A stretch of DNA of 64,000 bases from Acidovorax sp. 210-6 (GTDB lineage: Bacteria > Pseudomonadota > Gammaproteobacteria > Burkholderiales > Burkholderiaceae_C): NCBI RefSeq assembly GCF_010020825.1, contig NZ_JAACJE010000001.1, forward strand, positions 1,426,001 to 1,490,000, read 5' to 3'. Shown in pieces: positions 35,889 through 44,232 of the stretch. A model generated the notes under the pieces. It was given only the letters and a program-made list of their open reading frames with translations, was not told the origin of the DNA and did not search any database. A program made the translations under genes and the position numbers. Position 1 is the first letter of the stretch; each line of letters opens with the position of its first letter.

Positions 35889-36343
35889 CGCCGGTCCCGC
35901 GCCGCGGGCGCTTCCGTGAAGGCGACGACCCATTCCTCGGCGCCGTCGTTCACGTGGCAGGCGATGGCGAAGCGCCGCTGGCGCTCCGTCACACACTCGG
36001 GAAAGTGCGCGATGAGGTGCGCCACGCAGCGCACGTCCCAGTGATCGATGAGGCGGTGGCCACGGCGCCGCACGTGCAGCAGCCACTGCGACCAGTCGGT
36101 CCGGCCGGCCAGCGCCTGCGATCGGGCCCGCTGCCCCAGGGGCGAGCGTTGCGCGCTCTCTGCCGCGAGCGCCCTCAGCACCGCGCGTTCCTCGGCTTCC
36201 AGCAGCGTGTAGGGAATGAGCATGCGCACGGCGCGGCCGCCATCGAAGCCGACCGCGCCGTGCGAGGGATCGCAACGGGCGATCCGCTGGTCCAGCGCGC
36301 ACTTGGCGCGCTCCTTGAGCGTCTCGAAAGGGATCTCGTACAT
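35885..36343 (-). CDS. hypothetical island protein
   Basis: This 152-residue protein is of unknown function. It is helical in the first two thirds (ETLKERAKCALDQRIARC, LLEAEERAVLRALAAES). A His/Arg-rich segment (LHVRRRGHRLIDHWDVRCVA) and a C-terminal strand region ending in EEWVVAFTEAP follow. GGAGACACC precedes the ATG at 36343. It is coupled to the next gene by ATGA overlap. Confidence 0.75.
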   Translation of the reverse strand: MYEIPFETLKERAKCALDQRIARCDPSHGAVGFDGGRAVRMLIPYTLLEAEERAVLRALAAESAQRSPLGQRARSQALAGRTDWSQWLLHVRRRGHRLIDHWDVRCVAHLIAHFPECVTERQRRFAIACHVNDGAEEWVVAFTEAPAARDRR

Positions 36344-36404
36344 GGTGTCTCCAGGCCGCCGCCCGCCAAGGGGGTGGTGGCATCGGGAAGAAGGGAAGGC
36401 GGGA

Positions 36405-36420
36405 CGGCCCGTCAGGGCCG
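36405..36420. terminator. short GC stem-loop
   Basis: CGGCCC-GTCA-GGGCCG lies in the 88-bp gap between the genes at 36432 and 36343 on the minus strand. It is one of the island's intergenic hairpins and has no T run. Confidence 0.5.
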
Positions 36421-36431
36421 CCGTTGCCGCC

Positions 36432-37103
36432 TCACTGAAAAATCCGCGGCTCCACGGTCTCGCCGCACATGAAGGCGAGGTAGGCGCCAGCCCGGCCCGC
36501 GTCGGAAAACGCGGCGGCGACGGTGCCGCCCTGCAGCACCTGCCAGGCACGCGCTTTCTCCTCGGGGGTGTGGCGCAGCGCCAGCTTCGGCAGGCGGTAG
36601 GCGCGGTGCCGGTAGAGGTCGCGGCCGGTGTCCCACTCGACGATGCGCAGCAGGCAATCGGTCAGGATGGACCCGCCGCCGCCGGCGCCCGGCTCGACCA
36701 GCAGCGGCACCTTGAGGGTGCCGGTGGAGCGGCCGATGCAGCCGACGACGCCGTGTTCCTCCAGCCAGCACCGGCCGGTGGCGGTGTCGCCGAGCATCAG
36801 CCGCACCTTGCGGCCGTCGCGGCGGCAGGCTTCCAGCACGCGCGCCGCCTGAGGATCGGTGCCCGGCCCGAAATACGTACACCCGGCCAGCGGCGAGCGC
36901 CCCCAGGCGTGGACAGCCGTGCAGTATCTGGCGTAGCCGGCGAGCGTTCCGTGCTCGCCCTCCGCGAAAGCCAGATCCCGGCGGCCGAGCCGCTCGGCGA
37001 TCAGGTCGGCATGGCCGCGGGCATTGTCGAAGCCCAGGCAGCTGTAGCCGTCGCCGCTCGGGATGACGTACAGCTGCATATCGGCATTCAGCGTCACATC
37101 CAT
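36432..37103 (-). CDS. hypothetical island protein
   Basis: This 223-residue protein is not recognised. Several Cys residues are spread through the chain (YCTAVHAWG, AGCTYFGPG, GRCWLEEHGVVGCIG) and a Gly-rich stretch (EPGAGGGGSIL) lies in the middle. It has no signal peptide or membrane helix. A good GGAGGAA lies upstream of the start at 37103. It is part of the leftward series. Confidence 0.75.
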   Translation of the reverse strand: MDVTLNADMQLYVIPSGDGYSCLGFDNARGHADLIAERLGRRDLAFAEGEHGTLAGYARYCTAVHAWGRSPLAGCTYFGPGTDPQAARVLEACRRDGRKVRLMLGDTATGRCWLEEHGVVGCIGRSTGTLKVPLLVEPGAGGGGSILTDCLLRIVEWDTGRDLYRHRAYRLPKLALRHTPEEKARAWQVLQGGTVAAAFSDAGRAGAYLAFMCGETVEPRIFQ

Positions 37104-37190
37104 GGTGGATTCCTCCGGTGAAGGCGGAACCCGGCCCTGCGCGGGACGGGCCCCGCGGGGTGGGTGAATGGTGGCGCCGTGGTGCCGGTG

Positions 37191-37805
37191 TCAGGCGACC
37201 AGGCGCGCCGGACGGCGTGCCGCAGGGTCGGCGAACAGGCGCCGCAGCGCCGTGGGATCGCCAGCGGTCAGCGCCGCGCAGGCGTGCTCGACCGCGCTCT
37301 CCACCTCGGGCGTGCTGGGCTCGGTCGGCAGGATGCTGGCGAGCACCATGTCCTCGCCGCCGAGGAACCTCAGCTCGCCGTCCGCGGCGTGGTGCAGCAC
37401 CTGCCACACGGGCCGGGGCTGCGCGCACAGGTGCCCACGCACCAGCTGCGCGGCCTGGGCGAGCGTCTCGGTGAGCTCGACCCGCTCCAGTTCGCCGACG
37501 TCATGGCTGTAGAAATGGACCAGGTGGTGGCTCGGCTGCAGCGCCGTGAGCGTGTCCAGCGGCGGGCCGCCGCGGACCACGGGCGCGCCATCCGGCGCCG
37601 CCATGGCCAGGGGCGCGGTCTCCACGTGCTGGCAGCGCTCCAGATGGTCGAGCTTGAGCAGCAGCGCATCGGCGTGCGCGCGGTGCTCGTGCGACAGGTG
37701 GGTGCGCATCGCGAGGATCTCCTGCGTCATCACGCGCAGCTCTTGAACGATGGCGCGCTCGGCGCGGCGCTCGATGGCGCACAGGATTTCGGTGATGTTG
37801 GGCAT
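37191..37805 (-). CDS. hypothetical island protein with N-terminal coiled coil
   Basis: This 204-residue protein has its first 65 residues predicted by eye as one long charged helix or coiled coil (IERRAERAIVQELRVMTQEI, then DALLLKLDHLERC). A globular part follows with a His/Trp-rich segment (QPRPVWQVLHHAADGELRFL). The C-terminus is Ala/Arg-rich. AAAGG lies upstream of the ATG at 37805. The function is unknown. Confidence 0.75.
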   Translation of the reverse strand: MPNITEILCAIERRAERAIVQELRVMTQEILAMRTHLSHEHRAHADALLLKLDHLERCQHVETAPLAMAAPDGAPVVRGGPPLDTLTALQPSHHLVHFYSHDVGELERVELTETLAQAAQLVRGHLCAQPRPVWQVLHHAADGELRFLGGEDMVLASILPTEPSTPEVESAVEHACAALTAGDPTALRRLFADPAARRPARLVA

Positions 37806-38241
37806 GGGATGGCCTTTCTGAAAACGAGATGGGCCGCGACCCGCGAGCGGGTACGGCACGTTTGCGCGGACAGGGCCGCTGAGAAGGGGGAGGCGCCGCG
37901 CTGGGCGCGGGCGCAGTGGCTGGGGCCGGCGGGGCCGGCAGGCGATCGGCCGCCCGAGGGCGGCGATGCAGAGGGCAGCGGTGCAGTGCACCAGGCGGGT
38001 AACGACCGCAACGCCCGAGGTGCTCGGGAACGCACAAGGCGTGCTCGGGCGCGGGCCCGACAAGCGCCTTCAGCATGCCAGGGGCCGCGCAGGCTGGCGA
38101 GAGGGCGGCCGCGCTCGCGGCCGGAAACGGCGCCCGCGCGCGCTGATTCAGGGTGGCGGATCAGGCGCCGGGCATGGACGCCGTGGCAGGCGGGGGGATG
38201 GGAACGGCACCGGCCCGCGCATGCGGGCCGGTGCCGTCGGA
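37806..38241. other. 436-bp gap in the leftward gene series
   Basis: No gene is supported. The gap holds a very strong hairpin at 38204-38237 (separate entry) and several shorter GC repeats. It probably contains the promoter of the 37805 gene. Confidence 0.5.
38204..38237 (-). terminator. perfect 15-bp stem-loop directly after an island gene
   Basis: A 15-bp perfect stem (38204-38218 with 38223-38237) closes a GCAT loop four bases after the stop at 38242 on the minus strand. It lacks a T run, yet its position straight after the stop suggests a 3'-end or termination role. Confidence 0.65.
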
Positions 38242-38571
38242 TCACCCGGCCGCCAGCACCGTCGGTGGCTGATCGCCGTGGTGCTCGACGACCAGGTTGC
38301 CGATGTTGCGGCACTGGTCGAGGAAGATGCTCTCGATCATGCCGACCGGCACCGCGATCCCGAGCGCTTCCAGCCTGTCGGCCACGGTGTTGATGTCGGT
38401 CCAGTCGTGGGCCGGATCGTCGAGGCTGGCATAGAGGAACTGCTCGTCCTCCCAGGGCGGCAGGTCGGCATAGAGGACCTGCAGGAACAGCTCGCGCAGC
38501 GGCCGGTCGTAGCCCGCCACCACGGTGACCTTGCGGCCGCGGTGCTCCAGATGGGCGATGTGGCGGCTCAT
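38242..38571 (-). CDS. small hypothetical island protein
   Basis: This acidic 109-residue protein is of unknown function, with RGRKVTVVAGYDRPLRELFL at the N-terminus and an aromatic-acidic central part (ADLPPWEDEQFLYASLDDP). Its layout recalls small hydrophilic proteins of conjugative elements. The ATG at 38571 overlaps the upstream stop (ATGA). Confidence 0.72.
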   Translation of the reverse strand: MSRHIAHLEHRGRKVTVVAGYDRPLRELFLQVLYADLPPWEDEQFLYASLDDPAHDWTDINTVADRLEALGIAVPVGMIESIFLDQCRNIGNLVVEHHGDQPPTVLAAG

Positions 38572-38873
38572 GGCGCGTCCTCCGCGCCGTCGAACGCCGG
38601 CAGGCCGTCGACGGCTGGCGCATCCGCGTCGAACTTGATCCACACGACCCCGGCGGGCCGCGCGATGCGGAAGATGGCGGCCAGATCGGGCTCCTCCGGC
38701 GTCGTGTCCTCGGTGCCCACGTGGACGAAGCCGCCGTAGTCGTTGGGGTACGCGACGATGGACAGCCTGCCTTCGGCGAGCCGCTCGCGTGTCGGGCCGC
38801 TGAGGTGGACGATCGAGATCGCCGCCAGGGGCTCCAGGTGGCGCAGCAGGGATCGGGACAGCGCGGTCCTCAT
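38568..38873 (-). CDS. small hypothetical island protein
   Basis: This 101-residue protein is of unknown function, with an N-terminal helix, a central segment (LSIVAYPNDYGGFVHVG) and an acidic tail. It is linked by overlaps on both sides: its start overlaps the stop of the zinc-ribbon gene and its stop overlaps the next start. The three genes are thus one translational unit. Confidence 0.72.
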   Translation of the reverse strand: MRTALSRSLLRHLEPLAAISIVHLSGPTRERLAEGRLSIVAYPNDYGGFVHVGTEDTTPEEPDLAAIFRIARPAGVVWIKFDADAPAVDGLPAFDGAEDAP

Positions 38874-39046
38874 GACGCGCCTCCCTGCGCCTTGGGCGCC
38901 GGCGTGCGTGGGCCGCGGGCCCGGCGGGCGCGGCGGAAGACCATGCCGCACTGGCGGCAACGGAACCAGGTGCTGCGCCCCAGCGATCCGAGGAGGCAGC
39001 CGTCGCCCTGGCAGACAGGGCAGGGCGGGAAGGTGGCATGCGGCAT
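38870..39046 (-). CDS. small zinc-ribbon protein
   Basis: This 58-residue protein has two CxxC pairs, CPVC at about 9-12 and CRQC at about 31-34, spaced as in a zinc ribbon, and a very basic tail (FRRARRARGPR). GGAGGCGAGC lies ahead of the ATG at 39046. Its stop overlaps the start of the next gene. The small size and basic tail suggest nucleic-acid binding; the target is unknown. Confidence 0.7.
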   Translation of the reverse strand: MPHATFPPCPVCQGDGCLLGSLGRSTWFRCRQCGMVFRRARRARGPRTPAPKAQGGAS

Positions 39047-39127
39047 GCTCGCCTCCGCTCAGGACATCGTGGCCGGAGTCCGGCCGTGGACAGGATGGGT
39101 CATGGAGTTCTCCTTGCAGATGGGCAG

Positions 39128-39240
39128 GGAACGCCGCGACCCCAGCGGGAAGCAGCATTCCCGTGGGAAAGAGGGCGCGATGCGCCCGCGGTCTCTGGTG
39201 CAGATAACGCCTGCGGCGCCCGGCGTCGGCCGGGAGGGCT
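39128..39240. repeat. composite intergenic element, copy 1
   Basis: The element starts with GGGAAC...TTCCC, a dyad of about 36 bp with CCCCAG in the loop. It ends about 80 bp later with a CTGCGGCGCCCGGC...GCCGGGAGG dyad. The same two blocks at the same spacing recur at 40591-40705, while the sequence between them differs. Confidence 0.65.
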
Positions 39241-39323
39241 TCCGCAGGAAGGCGCGGAAGCAAGGGACCAGCAGATTGTGGGCGGCTCCCGCCGCTGCAG
39301 GAAGCCGCCGCCCACCGCTCGCC

Positions 39324-39357
39324 CGCGCAATGGCCCCCGTAGACGGGGCATTGCGCG
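39324..39357. terminator. 13-bp bulged stem-loop
   Basis: CGCGCAATG-G-CCCC pairs with GGGGCATTGCGCG, with one bulged base and a 6-nt loop. It lies upstream of the zinc-ribbon gene and downstream of the gene at 39422 (minus strand). Confidence 0.6.
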
Positions 39358-39421
39358 TGGCGGCAGCGCTCGGGGGCGCGGCACGCGCAGCGGCCGGGGC
39401 GGGGTGGCGTCGGCAGACCGC

Positions 39422-39766
39422 TCAGGGACCCGACAGCGCCAGCAGCTCGGCATAGAGGGCTTCGGCGGCGCGGGCGGTGCGTGCCTGCGCGCACCGGTCG
39501 AACCAGGCGTGGCCTGCGGGCACGCTGAACCGGGCGCCGCCCCCCTGCGCGATGGTCGCCAGCACGCGGCTGACCCGCACGCTGTAGGTGCCGTCGTCGA
39601 ACACGACGCGCGTGCCGTTCCACCCCAGGCCGAGGGCCTGGTTCATGGCCTCGGCCGTGGCCTGGAAAAGTGCTTCGTGGCTGGCGCCGGGGTTGGCGGC
39701 GCGAAGCGCCGTCTCCACCGAGTTCCAGAGATTCATCGCGCCTTCGATGGCGCTGGGAATGGACAT
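39422..39766 (-). CDS. small hypothetical island protein
   Basis: This 114-residue protein is of unknown function. The N-terminal two thirds are helical (MNLWNSVETALRAANPGASH), with a strand segment TRVVFDDGTYSVRVSRVLA in the middle and a helical C-terminus. AAGGAG precedes the ATG at 39766. No motif is recognised. Confidence 0.72.
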   Translation of the reverse strand: MSIPSAIEGAMNLWNSVETALRAANPGASHEALFQATAEAMNQALGLGWNGTRVVFDDGTYSVRVSRVLATIAQGGGARFSVPAGHAWFDRCAQARTARAAEALYAELLALSGP

Positions 39767-39825
39767 GCGGTACTCCTTGCAACGGAAGGCGGCCAGGCGA
39801 TGCCTGCCCGCCGGTGGATGTGGCT

Positions 39826-40287
39826 TCAGGGGCGCGGCGTGCCGGGAGGCTTCCCGGGGTCCACGACGCGGGCGTCCGGCCCGAAATGCAGGCCGCTGAT
39901 CAGGTAGTGCCGGCCGGTGGCCAGTGCGCGCACCTCGATCGCGTTCGGCGTGTGGACGCGGGCGACCTCGCATTCGCCCAGCCGTTGCGTCGCGACGAGG
40001 TCTCCGATGCCCAGCGCGCCCTCCCGGGCGAGTCGCACCAGTCGCAGGGTGCCGGGCGGGACGGGCTCGCTCTGGGGCGGCTCGCTGTACGAGCCCAGGA
40101 AGCGGCGGCGGCAGATGTGCCGGGCCGATTCGCGGTTCTGCGCATCGACGGCTTCTCCGTAGGTCCTCGCGTAGCCGTCGAGCAATTCGTCGAGCATCGC
40201 CTCGGTGCGCAGCTCGGCGCAGGCGTCCAGCCGCTCGATGGCCACCTTGGCCCAGAGGGGGAGGTACCGGTAGGGGGTCGGGCCCAT
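39826..40287 (-). CDS. hypothetical island protein
   Basis: This 153-residue protein is of unknown function. A helical N-terminus with LWAKVAIERLDACAEL leads to a segment with ESARHICRRRFLGSYSE. The C-terminal part (RLGECEVARVHTPNAIEVRA) resembles a small beta-barrel such as those binding nucleic acid, but this is a guess. The start at 40287 lies one base after the stop of the upstream gene. Confidence 0.75.
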   Translation of the reverse strand: MGPTPYRYLPLWAKVAIERLDACAELRTEAMLDELLDGYARTYGEAVDAQNRESARHICRRRFLGSYSEPPQSEPVPPGTLRLVRLAREGALGIGDLVATQRLGECEVARVHTPNAIEVRALATGRHYLISGLHFGPDARVVDPGKPPGTPRP

Positions 40288-40288
40288 G

Positions 40289-40570
40289 TCAGTGCTCCGT
40301 CGCTGGGGAGGTCTCGTCGACTGGCTCCGCACCCAGGCGGGCCAGCAGGCGGTTCATCTGCGGGATGCCGAAGTCCTGCGGCTCGAAGGGGCGGCCTCCG
40401 GGGCACAGGCCTTCGGCCTGGACGCTCTGCAGCGCTTCGAGCTTGTCCGCGCGCAGGCGGTAGAGGGCGTCCACGACGAGCTGCGCGTCGTCGTCGCCGA
40501 GGACCTCTTCGAGGTCGGAGGGGTCTCGGTCCGGTGCCGCATCGGCACCGGCATGGTCGGGAGTGGGCAT
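40289..40570 (-). CDS. small hypothetical island protein
   Basis: This acidic 93-residue protein has a helical middle (DDAQLVVDALYRLRADKLEA). The segment GRPFEPQDFGIPQMNRLLARLG recurs in small proteins of integrative elements, but I cannot name it. GGAGAACACC precedes the ATG. It is the first gene of the leftward series. A hairpin at 40591-40625 lies in its leader. Confidence 0.72.
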   Translation of the reverse strand: MPTPDHAGADAAPDRDPSDLEEVLGDDDAQLVVDALYRLRADKLEALQSVQAEGLCPGGRPFEPQDFGIPQMNRLLARLGAEPVDETSPATEH

Positions 40571-40590
40571 GGTGTTCTCCAGGTGAAAAG

Positions 40591-40705
40591 GGGAACACCC
40601 GCCTCCCCAGGGAAGCGGTGTTCCCAGGGGAGTCGGCGAGCGCGGGTCGCGCTCAGGTCGGGGCAGGTGACGTCTGCGGCGCCCGGCCAGGGCCGGGAGG
40701 CGCCT
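40591..40705. repeat. composite intergenic element, copy 2
   Basis: The first block is a perfect 9-bp-arm hairpin, GGGAACACC-N17-GGTGTTCCC at 40591-40625. The second block is CTGCGGCGCCCGGCC-AG-GGCCGGGAGG near 40675-40701. It matches copy 1 at 39128-39240 in order and spacing. It sits immediately upstream of the first gene of the leftward series. Confidence 0.65.
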
Positions 40706-40783
40706 CCTTGAAGGAGACAGCGCGCGAGGTCATTGTGGGCATCGCCGGCGGCACGCGGCGCGGCGCAGCGCGCATGCCCGCGA

Positions 40784-40807
40784 AACCGCCCCAGTACGCG
40801 GGCGGTT
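40784..40807 (-). terminator. stem-loop after the dnaE2 fragment
   Basis: AACCGCCC-N8-GGGCGGTT lies 23 bp after the stop of the DnaE2 fragment on the minus strand. It could be the original terminator of the dnaE2 operon carried along with the fragment. Confidence 0.5.
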
Positions 40808-40830
40808 CGGGTGGCGATGCGGCGCGGCCT

Positions 40831-41229
40831 TCAACGGAAATCCCGCGACGTCGTCGCCAGCCGCCCCAGCAGCGGCGTGAGGTCGGCCAGCCGGTGCGCG
40901 ACGAGGTTCTTCACGTCGCCCTCGCGCTGCCATTTCCCGTACACCGCGGCCAGGCGCGAGCGCAGCACCTCGGGCCGCTGCTTTTCCCGCAGCGACTTCC
41001 ACACGGTGACCTGCACGTTGCCGGTCTCGGCCTCGAGGCTGACGAAGATGGTGCCGTTGGCCGCCTCCGGCTGCCGGCGCACCGTGCCGATGCCGGCGCA
41101 GCGCACGAAACGGCCGTCGGGCACGTCCTCGAGGTCGGCCGCCCTGGCCAACTGGCGCCGGGCCAGGGCAGGGCGCAGCAGCGCCAGCGGGTGGCTGCGC
41201 AGCGTCAGGCCGACCGTGGCGTAGTCGTG
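40831..41229 (-). pseudogene. dnaE2: C-terminal fragment of error-prone DNA polymerase DnaE2 (ImuC)
   Basis: About 132 codons match the end of DnaE2, the mutagenic polymerase of the imuA-imuB-dnaE2 SOS cassette. YATVGLTLRSHPLALLRP marks the start of the OB-fold region, then GTIFVSLEAETGNVQVTVW, LRSRLAAVYGKWQREGDV and LVAHRLADLTPLLGRL. Full DnaE2 is over 1000 residues, so the polymerase core and the beta-clamp region are missing. The frame remains open upstream to 41643, but that part does not look like DnaE2. No start codon or ribosome site is evident. It is a broken remnant that shows past recombination in this part of the island. Confidence 0.85.
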
Positions 41230-41728
41230 GCCCAGCTCCCCGCCCTCCCTCCAGCGCTGCGGGCAGTGCCGGTGAGGGTGCTGCGGTGGTCGATCACCTT
41301 CCGCACGCCGCGGCGCTCGTCCCGCTGAAACAGTGCGCCGCCGCCGTGACCACCCGGCGTGCATCGCCCGGGCGTGGTGGCGGGCGTCCGCCAGCCGCGA
41401 GGCCCTGCGTAAGGATTGAAGGAAGTGGTGGCCAGTGATAGAGTGAACGCGCTTGCGGTGCCATGCACCGGCGTGGGCAAGCTGCCAGCCCGCTGGTCGA
41501 TCCAGCGAATCGCAGCCCTCAGAGACCACGGACTCCCGCCCGTTGTGCGACCCCGCCGCCCTTCCGATGGACGGCCCGACACCCGACCCGCGGCATCCCT
41601 TTCCAGGATGGCCCGTTTCTTTGTGTCCCGCGTGCCTGCGCATGCGGGATCGTCTTACCCTTTCCGCGGGAAGCTGCCACTTCCCCGAAGGGATCGGCGT
41701 GGCCCCGCGCGTTCTTCAAGGAGCCACC
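41230..41728. other. 499-bp region between the leftward and rightward gene series
   Basis: No gene is supported here. It is the turning point between leftward and rightward genes, so both promoters are expected. A small dyad GGGAAG-CTGCCA-CTTCCC lies near 41669-41686, 42 bp before the next start. Some frames (for example plus 41453 onward) stay open but only as read-through of the next gene. Confidence 0.45.
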
Positions 41729-42439
41729 ATGACCCATCCCGAATCGAACCCGGGCGCTTCCGGCACTGAGCCCCGCGAGGTGCCTGCGGGCACAGCACCG
41801 CCGTCAGCGGCATGCGCATGCCCCGAGACCGCCGGTAGCCATCGCGCCGCGGCCCTCGCGGCGCTGCGGACCGATGGCCTGGCCATTGGCGAGTGCATCA
41901 GGACGCTGGCCGTCCCCAATGACGATCCCTACGTCACTGCGGCCCGCGAGGCCATCCGATGGGACGACGACGTGGAGATCGACGACGAGACGACCACCTC
42001 GGTCGGCGACGGCGGCGCCTGGGTCCTGGCGTGGCTGTGGGTCAGCGACCACCAGGCCGGCGTTCTCTCGCACAGCGAGATGCTGGAGGAACTGGCCGAG
42101 CACGCGGGCCAGGCCCTCGCCGCCGTCCACGGCCTCGACAAGGAGACCTTCGCGCTGCGCGAGAACCAGCTCCTCTGGCTGGAGGAACTGGTCACCCACC
42201 ATGCCGAAGAGATCGATGCGATCACGTCGGTACGGCCCACGGCCGAACCCGGCGCCATCCTGTGGGTCGACGAGACGGGGAGCGCCCTGTGGTTCGTTCC
42301 TTCCGAGGCGCTGCTGCATCTGCTTGGGCTCGCCAGGAAGGCCGGCCTGGCGCCGAAGCTCGCCGAACATTGCGAGCGCTTCTGCGCGCAGTACGGCAGG
42401 ACGCTGGACGCGGTTCTGACCGTGATCCCGCTGGGCTGA
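41729..42439 (+). CDS. hypothetical island protein, paralogue of the gene at 44233
   Basis: This 236-residue acidic protein is of unknown function. Residues 40-70 (GLAIGECIRTLAVPNDDPYV) and the C-terminal block (FVPSEALLHLL, AEHCERFCAQYGRTLDAVL) are shared with the 263-residue product at 44233, so the two form a paralogous pair. AAGGAG precedes the ATG at 41729. It is the first gene of the rightward series. Confidence 0.78.
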   Translation: MTHPESNPGASGTEPREVPAGTAPPSAACACPETAGSHRAAALAALRTDGLAIGECIRTLAVPNDDPYVTAAREAIRWDDDVEIDDETTTSVGDGGAWVLAWLWVSDHQAGVLSHSEMLEELAEHAGQALAAVHGLDKETFALRENQLLWLEELVTHHAEEIDAITSVRPTAEPGAILWVDETGSALWFVPSEALLHLLGLARKAGLAPKLAEHCERFCAQYGRTLDAVLTVIPLG

Positions 42440-42657
42440 TCCGGTCGGGACAGGCACAGGCGCCGCCGGCGTTGCATCGGCCAATGCCGGATGGCCTCGA
42501 TTTTTCCGGGCTGGGCTTGCCTGCGTACGCGGCGGCTCGGCCCGCCCTGGCCGGCGCCTGCCGGCCTTCGCTCTGGGCACCGGACCGCCGTGCGCGGACC
42601 GGGCGCCAGACCTTCATCGCCGTCCGACGCGCCGATCGGGCGCCGGACATGTTTCAA

Positions 42658-42685
42658 CCCCCGCGGGACGCACTCCCGCAGGGGG
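42658..42685. terminator. stem-loop ahead of the 42717 gene
   Basis: CCCCCGCGGGA-CGCAC-TCCCGC-A-GGGGG forms an 11-bp stem with one bulged base, 31 bp before the next start codon. It may sit in the leader of that gene. Confidence 0.55.
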
Positions 42686-42716
42686 CGGCCCCGCGACCTG
42701 TTCAATGGGACCGTCA

Positions 42717-44030
42717 ATGAACAAGCACCAAGTCATGGCTCTTTCCAACCTGCGGCCGGAGACGGTCGTTGCCGTGGAAGGAGTTCCGTTCACCAGCCGC
42801 GCGCTGGCACTGCCTGGCGTCGAGGCAGCACGCGAGTCGCTGTCCGAAGTCGCCCCCGGCGGCGCGGCCGATGCGGACGAAGGGATCGACGTCAAGGCCG
42901 GATGCCGCCTGGAGCCCGACACCGAGGCCCGCATGGTCGTGATGGAGCAATTCATCGTGGCCGGCGGCCTGTGCCACGACGACGATGCCGGGCACTGCAA
43001 CCCCCTGACCGAAGACCAGGGCAACGGCAGCCTGTACCACCGCGGGCGCCGCGCGCGCCCTGGCGAGGAGGCGTCCTTTTTCGAGGCGCTGGGCCGCGAC
43101 GGCGAGGGCAACAAGGACCTCGCCGCGGAATGCGTGTCCGACCTCCTGGCCGGACAGGTCTGCGCGTCGATCCGTTCGAACCGTTCGCTGATGGCGACAC
43201 TCGGCAATCTGCTGCGCAGCCGTGGCCGGGCGGCCGCCAGCTGGGACGCGGTCCTCAAGACGGTCGCGCAGGCCATCCACCAGGAAGGCTGGGCGTACGC
43301 GCTGGACTACGTGGCGCAGTGGTTCCTCGACGTGCCGTGGTGGGCCGAGCTGCCGCAGGCCTGGCGCGACAAGCTCAAGGACCTGTCCAGCCTGCTCGAC
43401 GAGCGCGAGGCCGAGGCCGCGTGGAAGCGCGCCCGCGCCGCGGGCCGCATCGGCAGCCCGCTCGCCGTCCTGCTCGACATCTACGAGCATGGTGGCGTGG
43501 TCTACAGCGTCGCGGGTCAGGGCATGCAATGCCCCTGGGACACGACGCGCGGCGGCGCCATCTGGGTGCCGGACCAGCAGGCCGAGGACAACATCCGTTG
43601 CAACGTGCTGCGGGCGCTGGGCGGCGGCGAGGTGCGCTGGTTCGGCGCCACCGGCGGCGGGAACGAACCGCCGGTCGTTCGCCATTCCAACGACGGCGGG
43701 CACACCTGGGACGGTGACCATGCGACCGAGGCCGGCCCTCTGGCCGCGTGGGCCGACGCGCGCGGCCTGAGCCTCGCGCCGGCCGAGCTCGCGGCCACGC
43801 TCGCCGAGGAGGCCACGCGCTACTGCCAGGCCGTGCTGGAGGAATACAACGCCTGGGTCAACGGCGAGGTCTACGGCGTCGTCGTCTACGTGCTAGACCG
43901 CGCCACCGGACGGCGCATCGAGGACCGCGACGAGGAATGCTGGGGCTTCATCGGCCATGCGTATGCCGAGGAGACCCTGGAGGACACGGTGCTGTCCACG
44001 GTGGTGCGCCTGGGCGCCGCGGCGCACTAG
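42717..44030 (+). CDS. hypothetical island protein
   Basis: This 437-residue protein is not recognised. A Trp-rich middle (YALDYVAQWFLDVPWWAELP) and an acidic C-terminus (RIEDRDEECWGFIGHAYAEE) are the main features. There is no signal peptide. The start at 42717 is uncertain; 42705 is in the same frame and neither has a good ribosome site. It lies between the two paralogous genes at 41729 and 44233. Confidence 0.75.
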   Translation: MNKHQVMALSNLRPETVVAVEGVPFTSRALALPGVEAARESLSEVAPGGAADADEGIDVKAGCRLEPDTEARMVVMEQFIVAGGLCHDDDAGHCNPLTEDQGNGSLYHRGRRARPGEEASFFEALGRDGEGNKDLAAECVSDLLAGQVCASIRSNRSLMATLGNLLRSRGRAAASWDAVLKTVAQAIHQEGWAYALDYVAQWFLDVPWWAELPQAWRDKLKDLSSLLDEREAEAAWKRARAAGRIGSPLAVLLDIYEHGGVVYSVAGQGMQCPWDTTRGGAIWVPDQQAEDNIRCNVLRALGGGEVRWFGATGGGNEPPVVRHSNDGGHTWDGDHATEAGPLAAWADARGLSLAPAELAATLAEEATRYCQAVLEEYNAWVNGEVYGVVVYVLDRATGRRIEDRDEECWGFIGHAYAEETLEDTVLSTVVRLGAAAH

Positions 44031-44232
44031 CCGCGCAACGGCTGCCGCGGCCGGCCACTGTCCCATCCGGGGCGTGGCGCCGTGGCACTTCACATCCGTT
44101 CAGTCCCGGCGTACGGGCTGGGCACAAAAGGCCGTAGGCGGCAAGGCGCCGCCGCGGCGTCATCGATCACCCCCCGGGGCGCCGTGCCCCTCGGGGGCAG
44201 GCCGCCCCTTCACTTCCTGAAGGAGAAATCAC

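Larger units (their letters stand above)
39047..39421. other. 375-bp gap with structured elements
   Basis: No reliable gene is seen. The gap holds one copy of a composite intergenic repeat (39128-39240), a stem GGGCGGCT/AGCCGCC around 39289-39310, and a bulged hairpin at 39324-39357. The structured nature argues for RNA-level function or repeat DNA. Confidence 0.5.
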
